64,000 bases of DNA from Amycolatopsis iheyensis (GCF_024703995.1 NZ_JAMXQV010000007.1:248001-312000); one strand, 5' to 3'; positions 1 to 9,646 are shown, counted from the first letter of the stretch. Notes: generated by a model not told the origin, from the sequence alone. Numbers and translations are program-made.

Positions 1-201
1 AAGCTGACCGACCTGACGCCGGTGGTGATCGTAGGCACCTCGATCTGGGCTGTCGCGCTGGTGGTGCTGTTCTTCACGACTTCGGGGCTGTGGGTGCAGA
101 CGGCGCTGTCCGGGTTCGCGCTCGGGTTCATCGGCATGGCGATCATCACCTGGCAGCGCGCCGCCGCCCGGCGCGGGTCGAAGTCGGCCCAGCGGCTTTA
201 G
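1..201 (+). CDS. DUF2530-type membrane protein (3' part)
   Basis: Frame 1 is open from the first base to a TAG at 199-201, giving 66 residues without a start. Two hydrophobic segments (roughly residues 8-24 and 29-46) are followed by a basic tail ending WQRAAARRGSKSAQRL. This two-TM plus RRGS tail pattern is typical of actinobacterial DUF2530 proteins; I recall a relative as Rv0879c. Function is unknown. The stop overlaps the convergent stop of the next gene by 4 bp. The 5' end lies outside the window. Confidence 0.75.
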   Translation, partial: KLTDLTPVVIVGTSIWAVALVVLFFTTSGLWVQTALSGFALGFIGMAIITWQRAAARRGSKSAQRL

Positions 202-3017
202 GCCAGCAACGTCCTCGGCGATGGGTCGTCGAGCAGCGCCGTGATCAGGTGCCGGTCGGGCCAGCGGCCGGCCGCCCAGGCGAACGCGCGGGCCAGGCCT
301 TCCGAGGTGTCGGCCGCGTGCAGCCGGTCGTCGGACCACCACTGGACGTCGTGCGCGGCGCCCTCGATCGACACGGTCAGCGGGTCGTGCACGAGGACAC
401 CGCCCTCGGGCAGCCGGATGCCGAGCTGGTCCGCGACGAGCTTCAGCGCGGGGAGGTCTGCCCAGGGCGCGTACTCGCCTTCGCTGGTGACCTCGGCGGG
501 CGTGGTGCTCGCGAGCGGCAGGTCGAGCAGCTCGGCGAGCCGCTCCGGCTCCTCCGGGGCGACCACGTACTGGTCGGCCGCGAGCGCCCCGGCCCCCCAC
601 GGCACGTCCAGGACCAGCGCGTCGTCGACAACGGACCCGTCCGCCGCCCGGACGGCCCGCGGCGGGCGCGGCGCCAGCCCGGACTCGACGACGGCGTCGT
701 GGGCACGCGTGGTCAACCCGGCCGAGACGGCGCGTTCCGGATCGGCGAGCCGGTTCAGCAGGTCGCCGGCTTCCTCCACAGTGGACAAGGTGAGGTCGGC
801 GCGCACCCCGGCGGCCGCGAGGAGCTGTTCACTCAGCCCGAGATCGGGAACTTCGTCGTAGAGCCCGGCCAGGTCCGCGTCCGGTAGCCGCCACTCGTTG
901 GGCGCGAGGCCGCCGAGCACGGCGTACTGCGCGATCCACCAGCGCGCATGTCCGTGTGGCGCCCGCAAGGCGTGCCAGGTCTCGGGCCGCGCGGCGAGCA
1001 GCCGCAGCGCGGCGGGCCAGGCGTCGTCGGCGACGAGGTCGAGGTCCCGGACGGCGAGCAGCGTCGACGGCGGTTCCGGCAGCGAGTCCCACCAGGCTTC
1101 CTCGTCGGGGAGGTCGTGGTCGGGCTCGTGCGGCTCGTCGTCGGTGACGAGCGCGAAGGAGTCGAGCACCCCGGCGGCCTTGAGCGTGCCGGCGGGCCAG
1201 TCTTCGGCGAAGTCCTCGTCGAGGACGTCGAGCGCGCCGTCCTCCTCGAAGACCTCTTCGTCGAAGACGTCCAGCAGCGGCGACGCCGGGAGCACGAGCT
1301 CGTCGGCCCGGCGCCAGGATTCGGTGGCGGGCAGGGCGAGCGCGCCGACCCAGCCGGGCGCGTCGTCCCCGCAGTCGGCGACGAGCCGCAGTACGGCGCC
1401 GGCGAGCGTCGTACCGTCCAATCCGGAGCGGACGTCCTCGACACTGCGCTCGACGGCGTCGCGCAGCTGGTCGGCGTTGAGCAGTTCCCGAGCGTCGGCT
1501 TGCTTGGCGCCCAGGCGTTCCAGCAGCGGGTGCGACGCGGCGGGGTGCACGAGCCGCAGCCCCGGGATGTCCACATCGGACAGCAGTTCGAGCAGTTCGG
1601 CCGAGCCTTCGACGAGCAGGCAGCCCCGCGCGCCGGGCAACGTCCGGCCGTCGGAGAGCGGGACGGGCAGGCCGTCCAGCCGTTCCGCGGCCAGCGCATG
1701 GGACTCGACGGCCTTGGCGAGCGCGTCGTAGACGTCGTGCCACCAGCCGGGTTCCCGCGTGGCCCCGGTGAGCGTTTCCAGCACCTCTTCGATGCTGATC
1801 ACCTGCACCGAAACGGCTTTCAACACCTGCGCGGGAGCGGCACCCTTGAGCATGTTCGGCACGACGTCGGCCAAAAGCTTCGGCAGCCCGGGCACGTCGA
1901 CGTCGAGCACCTTCGCTTGCCGCCCGGCGACCTCGCCACCATCCTGAGTGGACAGCCACGGCTCACTGCCGAGCCGGGCGAGCACTTCGTCGCGCAGCTT
2001 GGCATCCACAGTGGACTTCGGAAACCCGGGCACGGGAACGAGCGCGAACCGCTGTTCGGCGGGCAGCAGGCGAACGAGCTGCACGTACTCGGCAGCCGCG
2101 GCCTCGAGCGCCCGGTCGAGTTCGGCCCCGGGCAGCGCCCGACGTCGCGACGGCTCGACCGGCAGGGACGCGAGAAGCCTTGCCGGCAGCGACAGCCCGT
2201 CATCGGTCGGCGTCGGCGCATGCAGGACGTCTTCTCCGAGCGGCTCGGGAGTTCCTTCGTCGGTGACGGGAACCGCCCACACGACGTCACCACGATGCGT
2301 CAGCCACCGGGTTTCCTTTTCGGGTCCCCGGATCTGAACGGTGTGGCCATCGACGGCCCGAGTCCAAACGCGACCGTCCACTTCGGCCTCGGCCAGCCAC
2401 GGCAGGGCGAGGAGCAGATCGGCGATGTCGCCTTTCAGGTCGTCGAGGAGGGCGGCCCCGTCGATGTCGTCCCGCAATGGAAGGCGGACCTCGGTGTCGA
2501 AGCCCTCGGGGACATCGTTGACCACAGGCCAAGGAAGTCGCAGAACCGGAACGTCACCGGCGATGCCGGCGGCTTCCCGGGTCCGTTCGGCGGAGAAGGC
2601 GACGCCGCCGGTGGTGGAGACCACGGAGGGCCGATCGGAAACGGTACGCACGGCGGCAAACCCGACACCGAAGCGCCCGACGGCGCCTTCACCCTTGCCG
2701 GAAGCCCGCAGCGAGGCGAGCGAGGCAACACCCCGGGCGTCAAGCGGCGCCCCGGTGTTGGCGAACCGAAGTTCACGGTCCACAAGGGACACCCGAACCC
2801 GCCCGGGAGTCCCGCCGGCCATGGCGGCATCGGCGGCGTTCTGGGCGAGTTCGACGAAGAGCCGATCCCGATAGGCCCCAACCCGCAGATCCCGCTCGAC
2901 GTTGGTGTCCTCGATGAGCCGGGTGGGCGAGTCCTGCCAGGAGCGCAGGGTGGAGTCCCGAAGCCGCGCGGTCCCGAAGGGGTCGGCTGCGGTGGGCTCA
3001 GGCGTCGCGGTGGTCAC
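198..3017 (-). CDS. Sacsin/Hsp90-like ATPase-domain protein
   Basis: A 939-residue protein starting at GTG 3017. The N-terminal 120 residues carry a GHKL-type ATPase fold: an N-box helix LFVELAQNAADAA (53-65), FANTGAPLD (85-93) in the position of the DxGxG loop, and the G2 loop GRFGVGF (114-120). This is the sacsin N-terminal or Hsp90-like ATPase seen in large actinobacterial proteins once annotated as molecular chaperone Hsp90. The remaining 800 residues show no domain I recognise; a strongly acidic stretch lies near residues 590-640. The upstream DUF3027 gene ends 20 bp inside this gene, so the two are translationally linked. No Shine-Dalgarno sequence precedes the GTG. Chaperone activity is family inference only. 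Confidence 0.8.
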   Translation of the reverse strand: MTTATPEPTAADPFGTARLRDSTLRSWQDSPTRLIEDTNVERDLRVGAYRDRLFVELAQNAADAAMAGGTPGRVRVSLVDRELRFANTGAPLDARGVASLASLRASGKGEGAVGRFGVGFAAVRTVSDRPSVVSTTGGVAFSAERTREAAGIAGDVPVLRLPWPVVNDVPEGFDTEVRLPLRDDIDGAALLDDLKGDIADLLLALPWLAEAEVDGRVWTRAVDGHTVQIRGPEKETRWLTHRGDVVWAVPVTDEGTPEPLGEDVLHAPTPTDDGLSLPARLLASLPVEPSRRRALPGAELDRALEAAAAEYVQLVRLLPAEQRFALVPVPGFPKSTVDAKLRDEVLARLGSEPWLSTQDGGEVAGRQAKVLDVDVPGLPKLLADVVPNMLKGAAPAQVLKAVSVQVISIEEVLETLTGATREPGWWHDVYDALAKAVESHALAAERLDGLPVPLSDGRTLPGARGCLLVEGSAELLELLSDVDIPGLRLVHPAASHPLLERLGAKQADARELLNADQLRDAVERSVEDVRSGLDGTTLAGAVLRLVADCGDDAPGWVGALALPATESWRRADELVLPASPLLDVFDEEVFEEDGALDVLDEDFAEDWPAGTLKAAGVLDSFALVTDDEPHEPDHDLPDEEAWWDSLPEPPSTLLAVRDLDLVADDAWPAALRLLAARPETWHALRAPHGHARWWIAQYAVLGGLAPNEWRLPDADLAGLYDEVPDLGLSEQLLAAAGVRADLTLSTVEEAGDLLNRLADPERAVSAGLTTRAHDAVVESGLAPRPPRAVRAADGSVVDDALVLDVPWGAGALAADQYVVAPEEPERLAELLDLPLASTTPAEVTSEGEYAPWADLPALKLVADQLGIRLPEGGVLVHDPLTVSIEGAAHDVQWWSDDRLHAADTSEGLARAFAWAAGRWPDRHLITALLDDPSPRTLLA

Positions 3018-4992
3018 TGGAGGTTTCGGCGCCGTCGCTCTGGTTGGTTTCGTCCTGCGGGGTCACTGGCTCGGCTTCCTCGGTGACGGCCGCTTCGGGT
3101 TCGGCAACCGCATCGGTCACCTCAGCCTGAGTCGGCTCCGCCTCGGCGGGCTCGGGCACGTCGGCAACAACCGGCCCGGCGGCTTGCGGTTCCGCGGCAG
3201 CGCGCTCAACCTCGGGCGCATCAGCCTGGGCGGGCTCCGCAGCACTCGCCTCGGCGGGCTCGGCCCCGATCGCCGTCTCGACGGCAGTTGCCTCAGCCGG
3301 ATCCACAACCACATCGGCCGCAGGCTGCTCGGCTGCGCCCTCCGCCGCCTCGGCAGCGACCGGCTCAGCCTCAACCGGACCCGCCGCTTCCGCCACCACG
3401 GGCTCGGCCTCGGCAGGGCTCGCCGCCTCCGCCGGAGCTGACTCCGCCGCCGCCGACTCAGCCTCAACCGGACCCGCCGCTTCCGCCACCACCGGCTCGG
3501 CCACGGCAGGGCTCGCCGCCTCCGCCGGAGCTGACTCCGCCGCCACCGGCTCCGCCACAACATCAGTCGCCTCGGCAACAGCCGGCTCAGCCTCAACCGG
3601 ACCCGCCGCTTCCGGCTCGGCCGCAACATCAGCCACCTCGCCAGCCGCCGACGCGGCCTCAGCCGGGCTCGTCGCCAGTTCGGGCTCTGCCGCCGCTGCG
3701 ATCTCCGGCTCCACCTCCGCCGGGGACAGATCTGCCTCTGCCATGCCCGTCGCCGGCTCGGCCGCGGCCGTCTCCACCTCCGCGGCTGCCATCTCGGCCG
3801 CCGGCTCCGCCGCCGCAGGTGCCTCGGCTGCCGCCGGCTTGGTTGCCGCTTCCGCCTCGGCCGGCACCTCCTTGGCCACCGTCTGCGGCTCCGCCGCCGC
3901 AGCGACCTCGGGCTCCGCAACCACCTCGGCTGTCGCAGCCGTTTCCTCCGGCTTCGCGTCCGCAGAGATCTCCGGCGCGGCAGCCCCCGCCGGAGTCACC
4001 TCGACCGCAGCCTCCGTGGCGGGCGCAACCGCCTCCGGCTTCGCGTCCGCAGGGACCTCCGGCTCCGCAACCACCTCGGCCGCAGCCGCAGCAGCCTCCG
4101 GCTCCGCAACCACCTCGGCCGCAGCCGCAGCAGCCTCCGGCTCCGCAACCGCCGTGTCCGCAGCCTCCGGCTTGGCCTCCACCTCGGCCGCCGCAGCCTC
4201 GGGCGTGGCCTCCGCCTCCGCAGCCACCTCATCCGGCGCCGGCGCGAAGTCCAACAAAGAATCGTCGTACACCAGCTCCGCCACCGGGACCGACGAAGTC
4301 ACCTCGACCTCTACCTCCGAGTGCGCCCCACACCCGTACTGCACGTCCACGACATGCCCGTCCGCCGGTGCGATGTCGTTGCTGCACACCCCGAACACCC
4401 CGCGCAGCGACCCCGCCAACGGCACGAAGAACCCACACGTCCCGCACACGTCCGGCGCACTCCGCGCCATGTCCGACCGCGGCCCGAACTCGCCGCCGTG
4501 CCAGCGGGACGCCGCCTCCGTGCGGCCGTACCTGGACAGCACGTGGACCCGGCCCAGGCCCGCTTCGCGCGAGACCTCCTCCACCGCCGGGTCGTCCGAC
4601 TGCAGGTACGCCGGGGCCAGGCGGGGGTCGTTCTCGTCCGTCGGGAAGATGTCGCCCACGCCCAGGTCGCCCGCGCGGACCCGGCGCTCCCACGGCACCC
4701 ACGCCGGCGCGATCAACGCCGACGGGCCCGGCACCAGGACGACCTCGCTGACCGTCACCGGCTCGTCGTCGCCCGCCAGGGCCACCGTCACGCACCAGCG
4801 CCAGCCGCGGTAGCCCGGGACCTGGGCCTCGAACAGGTGACTCGCCGTGACCGCGTCCTCACGCGTTACGCCCACATGGGCGCCGATCTGCTCCCCGGGC
4901 GTTTCGTCGAGCACCGCCGCGCGCGCGAACTCCACCGCATCGGCGAGCTTGCGCTGCACGGAACCGTCATCGAGGGTCAGCAGCAGCGTCAT
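2998..4992 (-). CDS. DUF3027 protein with long Ala/Glu-rich tail
   Basis: The start was set at ATG 4992 (protein begins MTLLLTLDDGSVQRKL) because the longer frame would run into the divergent gene and adds a low-complexity leader. Residues 1-250 form the DUF3027 core, with a CGTC motif (183-186) and further cysteines at 203 and 221 that could bind zinc, and conserved W-rich segments (GYRGWRWCV). I recall Rv0883c as a relative of about 250 residues. Here the core is followed by about 410 residues of degenerate repeats of AEPEAA, AAEVVAEPE and PVEAEP type, so the protein is 664 residues, far above family size. It overlaps the start of the sacsin-like gene by 20 bp. The box CACAAT sits 7 nt before the ATG, so the mRNA may be leaderless. 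Function unknown. Confidence 0.8.
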   Translation of the reverse strand: MTLLLTLDDGSVQRKLADAVEFARAAVLDETPGEQIGAHVGVTREDAVTASHLFEAQVPGYRGWRWCVTVALAGDDEPVTVSEVVLVPGPSALIAPAWVPWERRVRAGDLGVGDIFPTDENDPRLAPAYLQSDDPAVEEVSREAGLGRVHVLSRYGRTEAASRWHGGEFGPRSDMARSAPDVCGTCGFFVPLAGSLRGVFGVCSNDIAPADGHVVDVQYGCGAHSEVEVEVTSSVPVAELVYDDSLLDFAPAPDEVAAEAEATPEAAAAEVEAKPEAADTAVAEPEAAAAAAEVVAEPEAAAAAAEVVAEPEVPADAKPEAVAPATEAAVEVTPAGAAAPEISADAKPEETAATAEVVAEPEVAAAAEPQTVAKEVPAEAEAATKPAAAEAPAAAEPAAEMAAAEVETAAAEPATGMAEADLSPAEVEPEIAAAAEPELATSPAEAASAAGEVADVAAEPEAAGPVEAEPAVAEATDVVAEPVAAESAPAEAASPAVAEPVVAEAAGPVEAESAAAESAPAEAASPAEAEPVVAEAAGPVEAEPVAAEAAEGAAEQPAADVVVDPAEATAVETAIGAEPAEASAAEPAQADAPEVERAAAEPQAAGPVVADVPEPAEAEPTQAEVTDAVAEPEAAVTEEAEPVTPQDETNQSDGAETSSDHRDA

Positions 4993-5043
4993 GCGGCCAA
5001 TTGTGCCGCACGCATCCTCGGCGCCCGTGCCAGGCTGTTCCTC

Positions 5044-5814
5044 GTGCGCACGCCGATCCTCACCACGCTGCTGCTCGCCGCCGCCCTCGGCGGCTGCGCC
5101 AGTGCGCCCGCCCAGGAAAGCGGCCCGGAACAGCTCACCGTCGACGTCCTCTCGACGCTGCCGCACGACCCCGCCGCCTTCACCGAAGGCCTCGAGTTCG
5201 CCGGCGGCACCCTCTACGAGAGCACCGGCCTCGCCGGGCAGTCGAAACTCACCGCGGGCCCGGCCGGCGGTTCACCCGAAAGAACCGTCACCCTCCCCTC
5301 GCCGCTCTTCGGCGAGGGCGTCACCGTCCTCGGGCCGACGCTCTGGCAGCTCACCTGGCAGGACGGCGTCGCCATCGAACGCGACGCCGGAACCCTCGCC
5401 GAGCTGCGACGGGTCCAGTACCAGGGCGAAGGCTGGGGACTGTGCCACCAGGCCGACGGCCGGCTCGTCATGAGCAACGGCTCGTCCTGGCTGACCTTCC
5501 GCGACCCGAAGACCTTCGCCGTCACCGGCAGCGTCGACGTCGGCCGCGACCAGCTCAACGAGCTCGAGTGCGTCGGCGGTGACGTCTACGCAAACGTTTG
5601 GCACACCGACACGATCCTGCGTGTCGACGCCGCCAGCGGGCACGTCACCGCGACGATCGACGCAGGTCAGCTGCGCGCGCAGCTGAACGAAACCGGCGCC
5701 GAAGACGTGCTCAACGGTATCGCCGCCGTCCCCGGGACCGATGAGTTCCTGCTCGCCGGGAAGCAGTGGCCGACGACGTTCCGAGTGAGGTTCGTCCCGG
5801 TAAAGCCGGGATGA
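5044..5814 (+). CDS. Glutaminyl-peptide cyclotransferase lipoprotein
   Basis: A 256-residue protein from GTG 5044 (VRTPILTTLL). A hydrophobic signal ends in the lipobox ALGGC, lipidated Cys18, so it should sit on the outer face of the membrane. The body matches the bacterial/plant-type glutamine cyclotransferase beta-propeller: AFTEGLEF, YESTGLAG, QLNELECVGGDVYANVW, DVLNGIAA and AGKQWPT are family landmarks. This enzyme class turns N-terminal Gln of peptides into pyroglutamate. It is divergent to DUF3027 with only 51 bp between starts. The gene end lies 38 bp before the MFS gene on the same strand. Family call is firm; substrate is not known. Confidence 0.85.
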   Translation: MRTPILTTLLLAAALGGCASAPAQESGPEQLTVDVLSTLPHDPAAFTEGLEFAGGTLYESTGLAGQSKLTAGPAGGSPERTVTLPSPLFGEGVTVLGPTLWQLTWQDGVAIERDAGTLAELRRVQYQGEGWGLCHQADGRLVMSNGSSWLTFRDPKTFAVTGSVDVGRDQLNELECVGGDVYANVWHTDTILRVDAASGHVTATIDAGQLRAQLNETGAEDVLNGIAAVPGTDEFLLAGKQWPTTFRVRFVPVKPG

Positions 5815-5852
5815 GCAGGCGGAACCGACCCCCGGTAAGGCAGGATTGAGGC

Positions 5853-7778
5853 GTGGCACTCTTCGGCTCCCGCTCCGACGGCTCCGGCTCGCCGCCGCGC
5901 GGCCGGAAGTCGAAGCGACGCTGGACGCCGGAGCCGCGCGCCACCCAGGCCAAGCCCTGGCGGGAAGCCGTCGCCCCGCCGCCGACGCGCGTCGAGCACC
6001 AGAGCGCGCCGCCGCCCACCCGCGTCGAACGCCCGGTGCCGCCGCCGGCCCCGCGCGGCGGCTACTACGACGACCGCGGGCCGGACGCGAACCAGGCCCC
6101 GACCGCCGCCGCCCCGATGGGCCACCGGCCGCCGCCTCAGCCACCATCGCCGCAGCCACCACCGCCGCGCGGTGCCCGGCCGTACCCGCCGCCGCACGAC
6201 CCGAACCGCACCGACCGCATCCACCGCGAGCCACCACAAGGCTTCTACCAGGGGGAACGCCGGCCCGGCAGCGGTGAGTACGAGCACTACGACACCGGCG
6301 GCTACGCGGGTGAGCCGCGGCCGCCCGAGCCGGAGCCCCAGCAGCCGCGCGAAGAGCCGCGCACGCCGGGTGGCACGCCGAAGCTGCCGAAGAAGATCAC
6401 CGTCACGCGCGTGGCGGCGATGCGCGGCCGGCAGCTGACCGGCCAGGCCGTCGGCGCCTTCCAGCGCGCGACGAAGGCCGACGGCGCCGAAAAATCGGGC
6501 CTCACCTCGCTGACCTACGCCGTGATGCTGAACTACGCCAGCGACGCCGCGATGGCGATCGCGCTGGCCAACACGCTGTTCTTCGCCGCGACCAGCGGCG
6601 AGAGCAAGGGCAAGGTGGCGCTCTACCTGCTCATCACGATCGCGCCGTTCGCGCTGGTCGCGCCGGTGATCGGGCCCGCGCTCGACAAGGTGCAGCGCGG
6701 CCGCCGCCTGGCGATGTGCGCGTCTTCGGTCGGCCAGGGCCTGATGGCCGTCGTGATGGCGCTGCACTTCGACGACTGGCTGCTCTACCCCGCCGCGCTC
6801 GGGATGATGGTGCTCTCGAAGTCCTTCACCGTGCTCAAGGCCGCGGTGACACCCCGCGTGCTGCCCTCGGAGATCACGCTCTCCAAGACCAACGCCCGGC
6901 TGACGACGTTCGGCCTGCTCGCCGCGGGTGTGTTCGGCGCGCTCGCCAGCGGGGTCAACGCGATCGCCGGGTCGTCCGGCGCGCTGTGGTTCACGGCGCT
7001 GATCTGCGTCGCGGCGGCGGTGCAGTCGATGCGGATCCCGTCCTGGGTCGAGGCGACCGAGGGCGAAGTCCCGACGTCGCTTTCGGCGCACCCGACCGAG
7101 AAGAAGCGCCGCCAGCCGCTGGGGCGCCACATCGTCGTCGCGCTGTGGGGCAACGGCTCGGTGCGTGTGCTCACCGGCTTCCTGATGATGTTCGCCGCGT
7201 TCGCGGTCAAGGCCCAGACCGAGGGCAGCGGCCAGACGCCGTTCATGCAGCTGCTGCTGCTCGGCGTGATCGGCGCCGCGGCCGGCGCCGGTGGCTTCCT
7301 CGGCAACGCGCTGGGCTCGCGCCTGCAGTTCGGCAGCCCGGACCAGGTGATCGTCGGCTGCGTCGCCGGCTGTGTGCTGGCCGCGTTGGTCGCGACGTTG
7401 CTGCCCGGCCTGGCCACGGCCGCGATCGTCGGCCTGGTCGGCGCGACCGCGAGCGCGCTGGCCAAGATCAGCCTCGACGCCGTCATCCAGGAAGACCTGC
7501 CCGAGGAGTCACGCGCGTCGGCGTTCGGCCGCTCGGAGACCGTGCTGCAGCTGGCGTGGTGCCTCGGCGGCGGCGCGGGCCTGCTGCTGCCGCCGACGTA
7601 CTGGATCGGCTTCCTGGTCATCACCGTCGTGCTGGCGGTCGGCCTGACCCAGACGTACCTGGTGCGCCGCGGCGGTTCGCTGGTGCCGGGCCTCGGCGGC
7701 GACCGGCCGCTGCGCCCCGAGCCGACCGGCAGCTTCCCGGCCCAGGGCCTGCCCAGGGACCCGGCGCCCCGCCGGTAG
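5853..7778 (+). CDS. MFS transporter with Pro-rich N-terminal extension
   Basis: A 641-residue protein from GTG 5853. About 180 residues of Pro/Arg/Gly-rich, probably disordered sequence (for example PPPTRVEHQ and PPPTRVERP repeats) precede the membrane part. From about residue 220 there are multiple hydrophobic helices in an MFS-like pattern, with a basic cytoplasmic loop (EKKRRQP) near the middle. I recall a relative as Rv0876c in the same neighbourhood. Substrate is unknown. The stop codon TAG at 7776-7778 forms the first bases of the TAGGCT box for the next gene. Confidence 0.8.
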   Translation: MALFGSRSDGSGSPPRGRKSKRRWTPEPRATQAKPWREAVAPPPTRVEHQSAPPPTRVERPVPPPAPRGGYYDDRGPDANQAPTAAAPMGHRPPPQPPSPQPPPPRGARPYPPPHDPNRTDRIHREPPQGFYQGERRPGSGEYEHYDTGGYAGEPRPPEPEPQQPREEPRTPGGTPKLPKKITVTRVAAMRGRQLTGQAVGAFQRATKADGAEKSGLTSLTYAVMLNYASDAAMAIALANTLFFAATSGESKGKVALYLLITIAPFALVAPVIGPALDKVQRGRRLAMCASSVGQGLMAVVMALHFDDWLLYPAALGMMVLSKSFTVLKAAVTPRVLPSEITLSKTNARLTTFGLLAAGVFGALASGVNAIAGSSGALWFTALICVAAAVQSMRIPSWVEATEGEVPTSLSAHPTEKKRRQPLGRHIVVALWGNGSVRVLTGFLMMFAAFAVKAQTEGSGQTPFMQLLLLGVIGAAAGAGGFLGNALGSRLQFGSPDQVIVGCVAGCVLAALVATLLPGLATAAIVGLVGATASALAKISLDAVIQEDLPEESRASAFGRSETVLQLAWCLGGGAGLLLPPTYWIGFLVITVVLAVGLTQTYLVRRGGSLVPGLGGDRPLRPEPTGSFPAQGLPRDPAPRR

Positions 7779-7787
7779 GCTCCGGCC

Positions 7788-8264
7788 ATGCGACGTTCCC
7801 GGGTGGTGGCCCTGCTTGCGGCCGGTGGGTTCGCGGTGGCCGGCTGCTCGGCGCCCGGCCCGGCCGAGGTCACGTTCTACGCCGACGGCCACACGATCAA
7901 CACCACGCCGGTGCTGACGTGTGACTACTCCCAGCAGCTCGCGCAGCCGTGCAGCGCCAAGGGCGACACGAAGACGTTGAAGGTCCGCCCGGGCAAGCCC
8001 GTGCAGATCTCGGTGCCCGGCGAGGTCGCCGACGCGCCGTGGCAGATCGTCTACGAGTACGTGACCCCGCAGGGCGAGTTCAAGCAGAGCGACCCGATCC
8101 CGTTCACGTCACTGGACCGCTACGCGTACACCGTGACGCCGCCGACGCCCGCCGACCGCATCTCGGCCGTCGACGTGCAGAAGTACACCGCCGTGCTGAA
8201 CGCGGGCACCGGCGAGTCGGGCCTGCTGCCCAGCGACGTGTGGGGTCTCCGGCTGGAGGCTTAG
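7788..8264 (+). CDS. DUF2771 lipoprotein
   Basis: A 158-residue protein from ATG 7788 with a signal peptide and lipobox AVAGC (Cys20). The mature part is a small beta-rich domain with two cysteines ([11 protein letters not shown]) and the patterns WQIVYEY and [11 protein letters not shown] of DUF2771. No function is known for the family. It follows the MFS gene by 9 bp. TAGGCT at 7776-7781, 6 nt before the ATG, suggests a leaderless transcript of its own. Its stop overlaps the convergent cold-shock gene by 4 bp. Confidence 0.8.
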   Translation: MRRSRVVALLAAGGFAVAGCSAPGPAEVTFYADGHTINTTPVLTCDYSQQLAQPCSAKGDTKTLKVRPGKPVQISVPGEVADAPWQIVYEYVTPQGEFKQSDPIPFTSLDRYAYTVTPPTPADRISAVDVQKYTAVLNAGTGESGLLPSDVWGLRLEA

Positions 8265-8647
8265 GGATCGATGTCCCTGGCGACCGCGCGCATGATCTCG
8301 GCGATCTGCTTGGTGTGCTTGCGGTCCGGGTAGCGGTTGCGCCGCAGGTCCGGCTGCACCTTGAGCTCGAGCAGCTTGATCATGTCCTCGATCAGGCCGT
8401 GCAGCTCCTCGGCCGGACGACGGCGGGCCTCGGCGACGGACGGCGGCGGGTCGAGCAGCCGGACGGAGAGCGCTTGCGGCCCACGGCGGCCGTCGGCGAC
8501 GCCGAACTCCAGCCGCTGGCCGGCCTTGAGCCCCTCGACGCCCTGCGGCAGCGCGGCCTTGCGGATGTAGACGTCGGCGCCACCGTCCTGCGTGACGAAC
8601 CCGAACCCCTTCTCCGCGTCGTACCACTTGACCTTGCCGGTCGGCAC
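8261..8647 (-). CDS. cspB: Cold-shock domain protein, CspB (Rv0871) type
   Basis: A 128-residue protein; GTG 8647 is chosen because GAGGGA lies just upstream and the product then begins [18 protein letters not shown] like its relatives. Residues 1-68 form a cold-shock OB-fold with the RNA-binding motif KGFGFV and a partner strand [12 protein letters not shown]-terminal extension (about 60 residues, including [15 protein letters not shown] and a [14 protein letters not shown] segment) is typical of the mycobacterial CspB rather than of 67-residue CspA. Expected role is RNA or single-stranded DNA binding. It ends in a 4-bp overlap with the DUF2771 gene and is divergent from a small membrane protein. 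Confidence 0.88.
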   Translation of the reverse strand: MPTGKVKWYDAEKGFGFVTQDGGADVYIRKAALPQGVEGLKAGQRLEFGVADGRRGPQALSVRLLDPPPSVAEARRRPAEELHGLIEDMIKLLELKVQPDLRRNRYPDRKHTKQIAEIMRAVARDIDP

Positions 8648-8780
8648 TTCCCTCACCAATCCTTCTGCTGTCCTGCTCACGACGAACGCGCCCGGGGGCG
8701 TACCCAGGGCGCGCTGGGGTAAAGGGTATCTCGCCACATGCCCTGGGGAGAAGTCGATACCGGCGGATACCCTCTCCGTC

Positions 8781-9023
8781 ATGACGACCGCGACGAAGGA
8801 GGCCACCGTGGCCGCCCCCGGCAAACCGTTCCTGATGCGGATCGGCATCGGCCTGTTCGCCCTCGGCATGCTCGCCGTGCTGACGGTGTTCATCATGTTC
8901 GCCGCCGGCCTGGAGAACCTGCCGATCTGGCTGTCCGTCGGCGCCGGTGTCGTCACCCCGCTGGGCCTGCTGCTCGGCCTGCTCGCGCTGGTCTTCGAGG
9001 CGCGGGGCAAGAAAACGAGCTAA
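8781..9023 (+). CDS. Small two-TM membrane protein
   Basis: An 80-residue protein starting at ATG 8781. It has a short soluble N-terminus and two hydrophobic helices at about 20-42 and 48-72, and ends in a basic ARGKKTS tail. I do not recognise a family. The start is supported by TACCCT at 8768-8773, exactly 7 nt upstream, as in other putative leaderless genes here. The stop overlaps the stop of the convergent HAD gene by 4 bp. Confidence 0.7.
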   Translation: MTTATKEATVAAPGKPFLMRIGIGLFALGMLAVLTVFIMFAAGLENLPIWLSVGAGVVTPLGLLLGLLALVFEARGKKTS

Positions 9024-9646
9024 GGCACCACGCTCCCCGCGAAGGTCCGCTCGAACCAGCCCGGGAACTCCGTCAGCGAGTCGAACACCACTTCGGCGCC
9101 TTCGCTCAGCAGGAGCGCGCGATCGCACGGCCCGGTCGTGACGCCGACCGCGATCGCGTTGGCGGCCAGCGCGCCGCGGATGTCGCCGGCGTGATCTCCG
9201 ACATACACGCGCGCGTCGTGCGCCCGGAGCGCCTCGGCCTTCCGCGTCGACCACAGCTCGCCCACGACCTCGTCGACGTCGAGGCCGAGCGCGTCGACGT
9301 GCAGTTGCGCGTTGGGCCCGTACTTCCCGGTGACGACCAGCGTGCGCCCGCCCGCGGCGCGCACCGCCCGGAGCGACTCGACCGCGCCCGGCAGCGCAAC
9401 CGTGCTCGGCACGACCATCTCGGGGTACAGCGCGCGGAACCGGTCGACGAGACCCGGGATGCGTTCCTCCGGCGCCTCGAAGCCGCGCAGGATGTCGTCG
9501 AGCGGCGGCCCGAGGTTGGCCGCGAACGCGTCGCCGTCCAGCGGCAGGCCGGATTCGACGCCGAGCGCGTTCATCGCCGCGGCCATGCCCGGCCGCGCGT
9601 CGATCAGTGTCATGTCGAGGTCGAACCCCACCGTGATTCCATCCAT
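9020..9646 (-). CDS. HAD-family hydrolase, phosphoglycolate-phosphatase-like
   Basis: A 208-residue protein beginning MDGITVGFDLDMTLID. The nucleophile motif FDLDMTLID (residues 8-16, DxDxT) is motif I of the haloacid dehalogenase superfamily. TLVVTGKYG gives motif II (the T), the Lys near NAQLH serves motif III, and YVGDHAGDI gives motif IV. A helical cap follows motif I, as in phosphoglycolate phosphatase-like members. The natural phosphoester is unknown. It converges on the small membrane protein with a shared 4-bp stop overlap. Confidence 0.85.
   Translation of the reverse strand: MDGITVGFDLDMTLIDARPGMAAAMNALGVESGLPLDGDAFAANLGPPLDDILRGFEAPEERIPGLVDRFRALYPEMVVPSTVALPGAVESLRAVRAAGGRTLVVTGKYGPNAQLHVDALGLDVDEVVGELWSTRKAEALRAHDARVYVGDHAGDIRGALAANAIAVGVTTGPCDRALLLSEGAEVVFDSLTEFPGWFERTFAGSVVP

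Noticed and set aside
948..3086. 712-codon open frame on the + strand
   Set aside because: It is antisense to the sacsin-like gene, is Gly/Arg/Pro-biased with no family pattern, and follows from the third-position GC bias of the real gene.
3288..4751. 487-codon Pro-rich frame on the + strand
   Set aside because: Complement of the Ala/Glu repeats of the DUF3027 tail; low-complexity shadow with no start signal.
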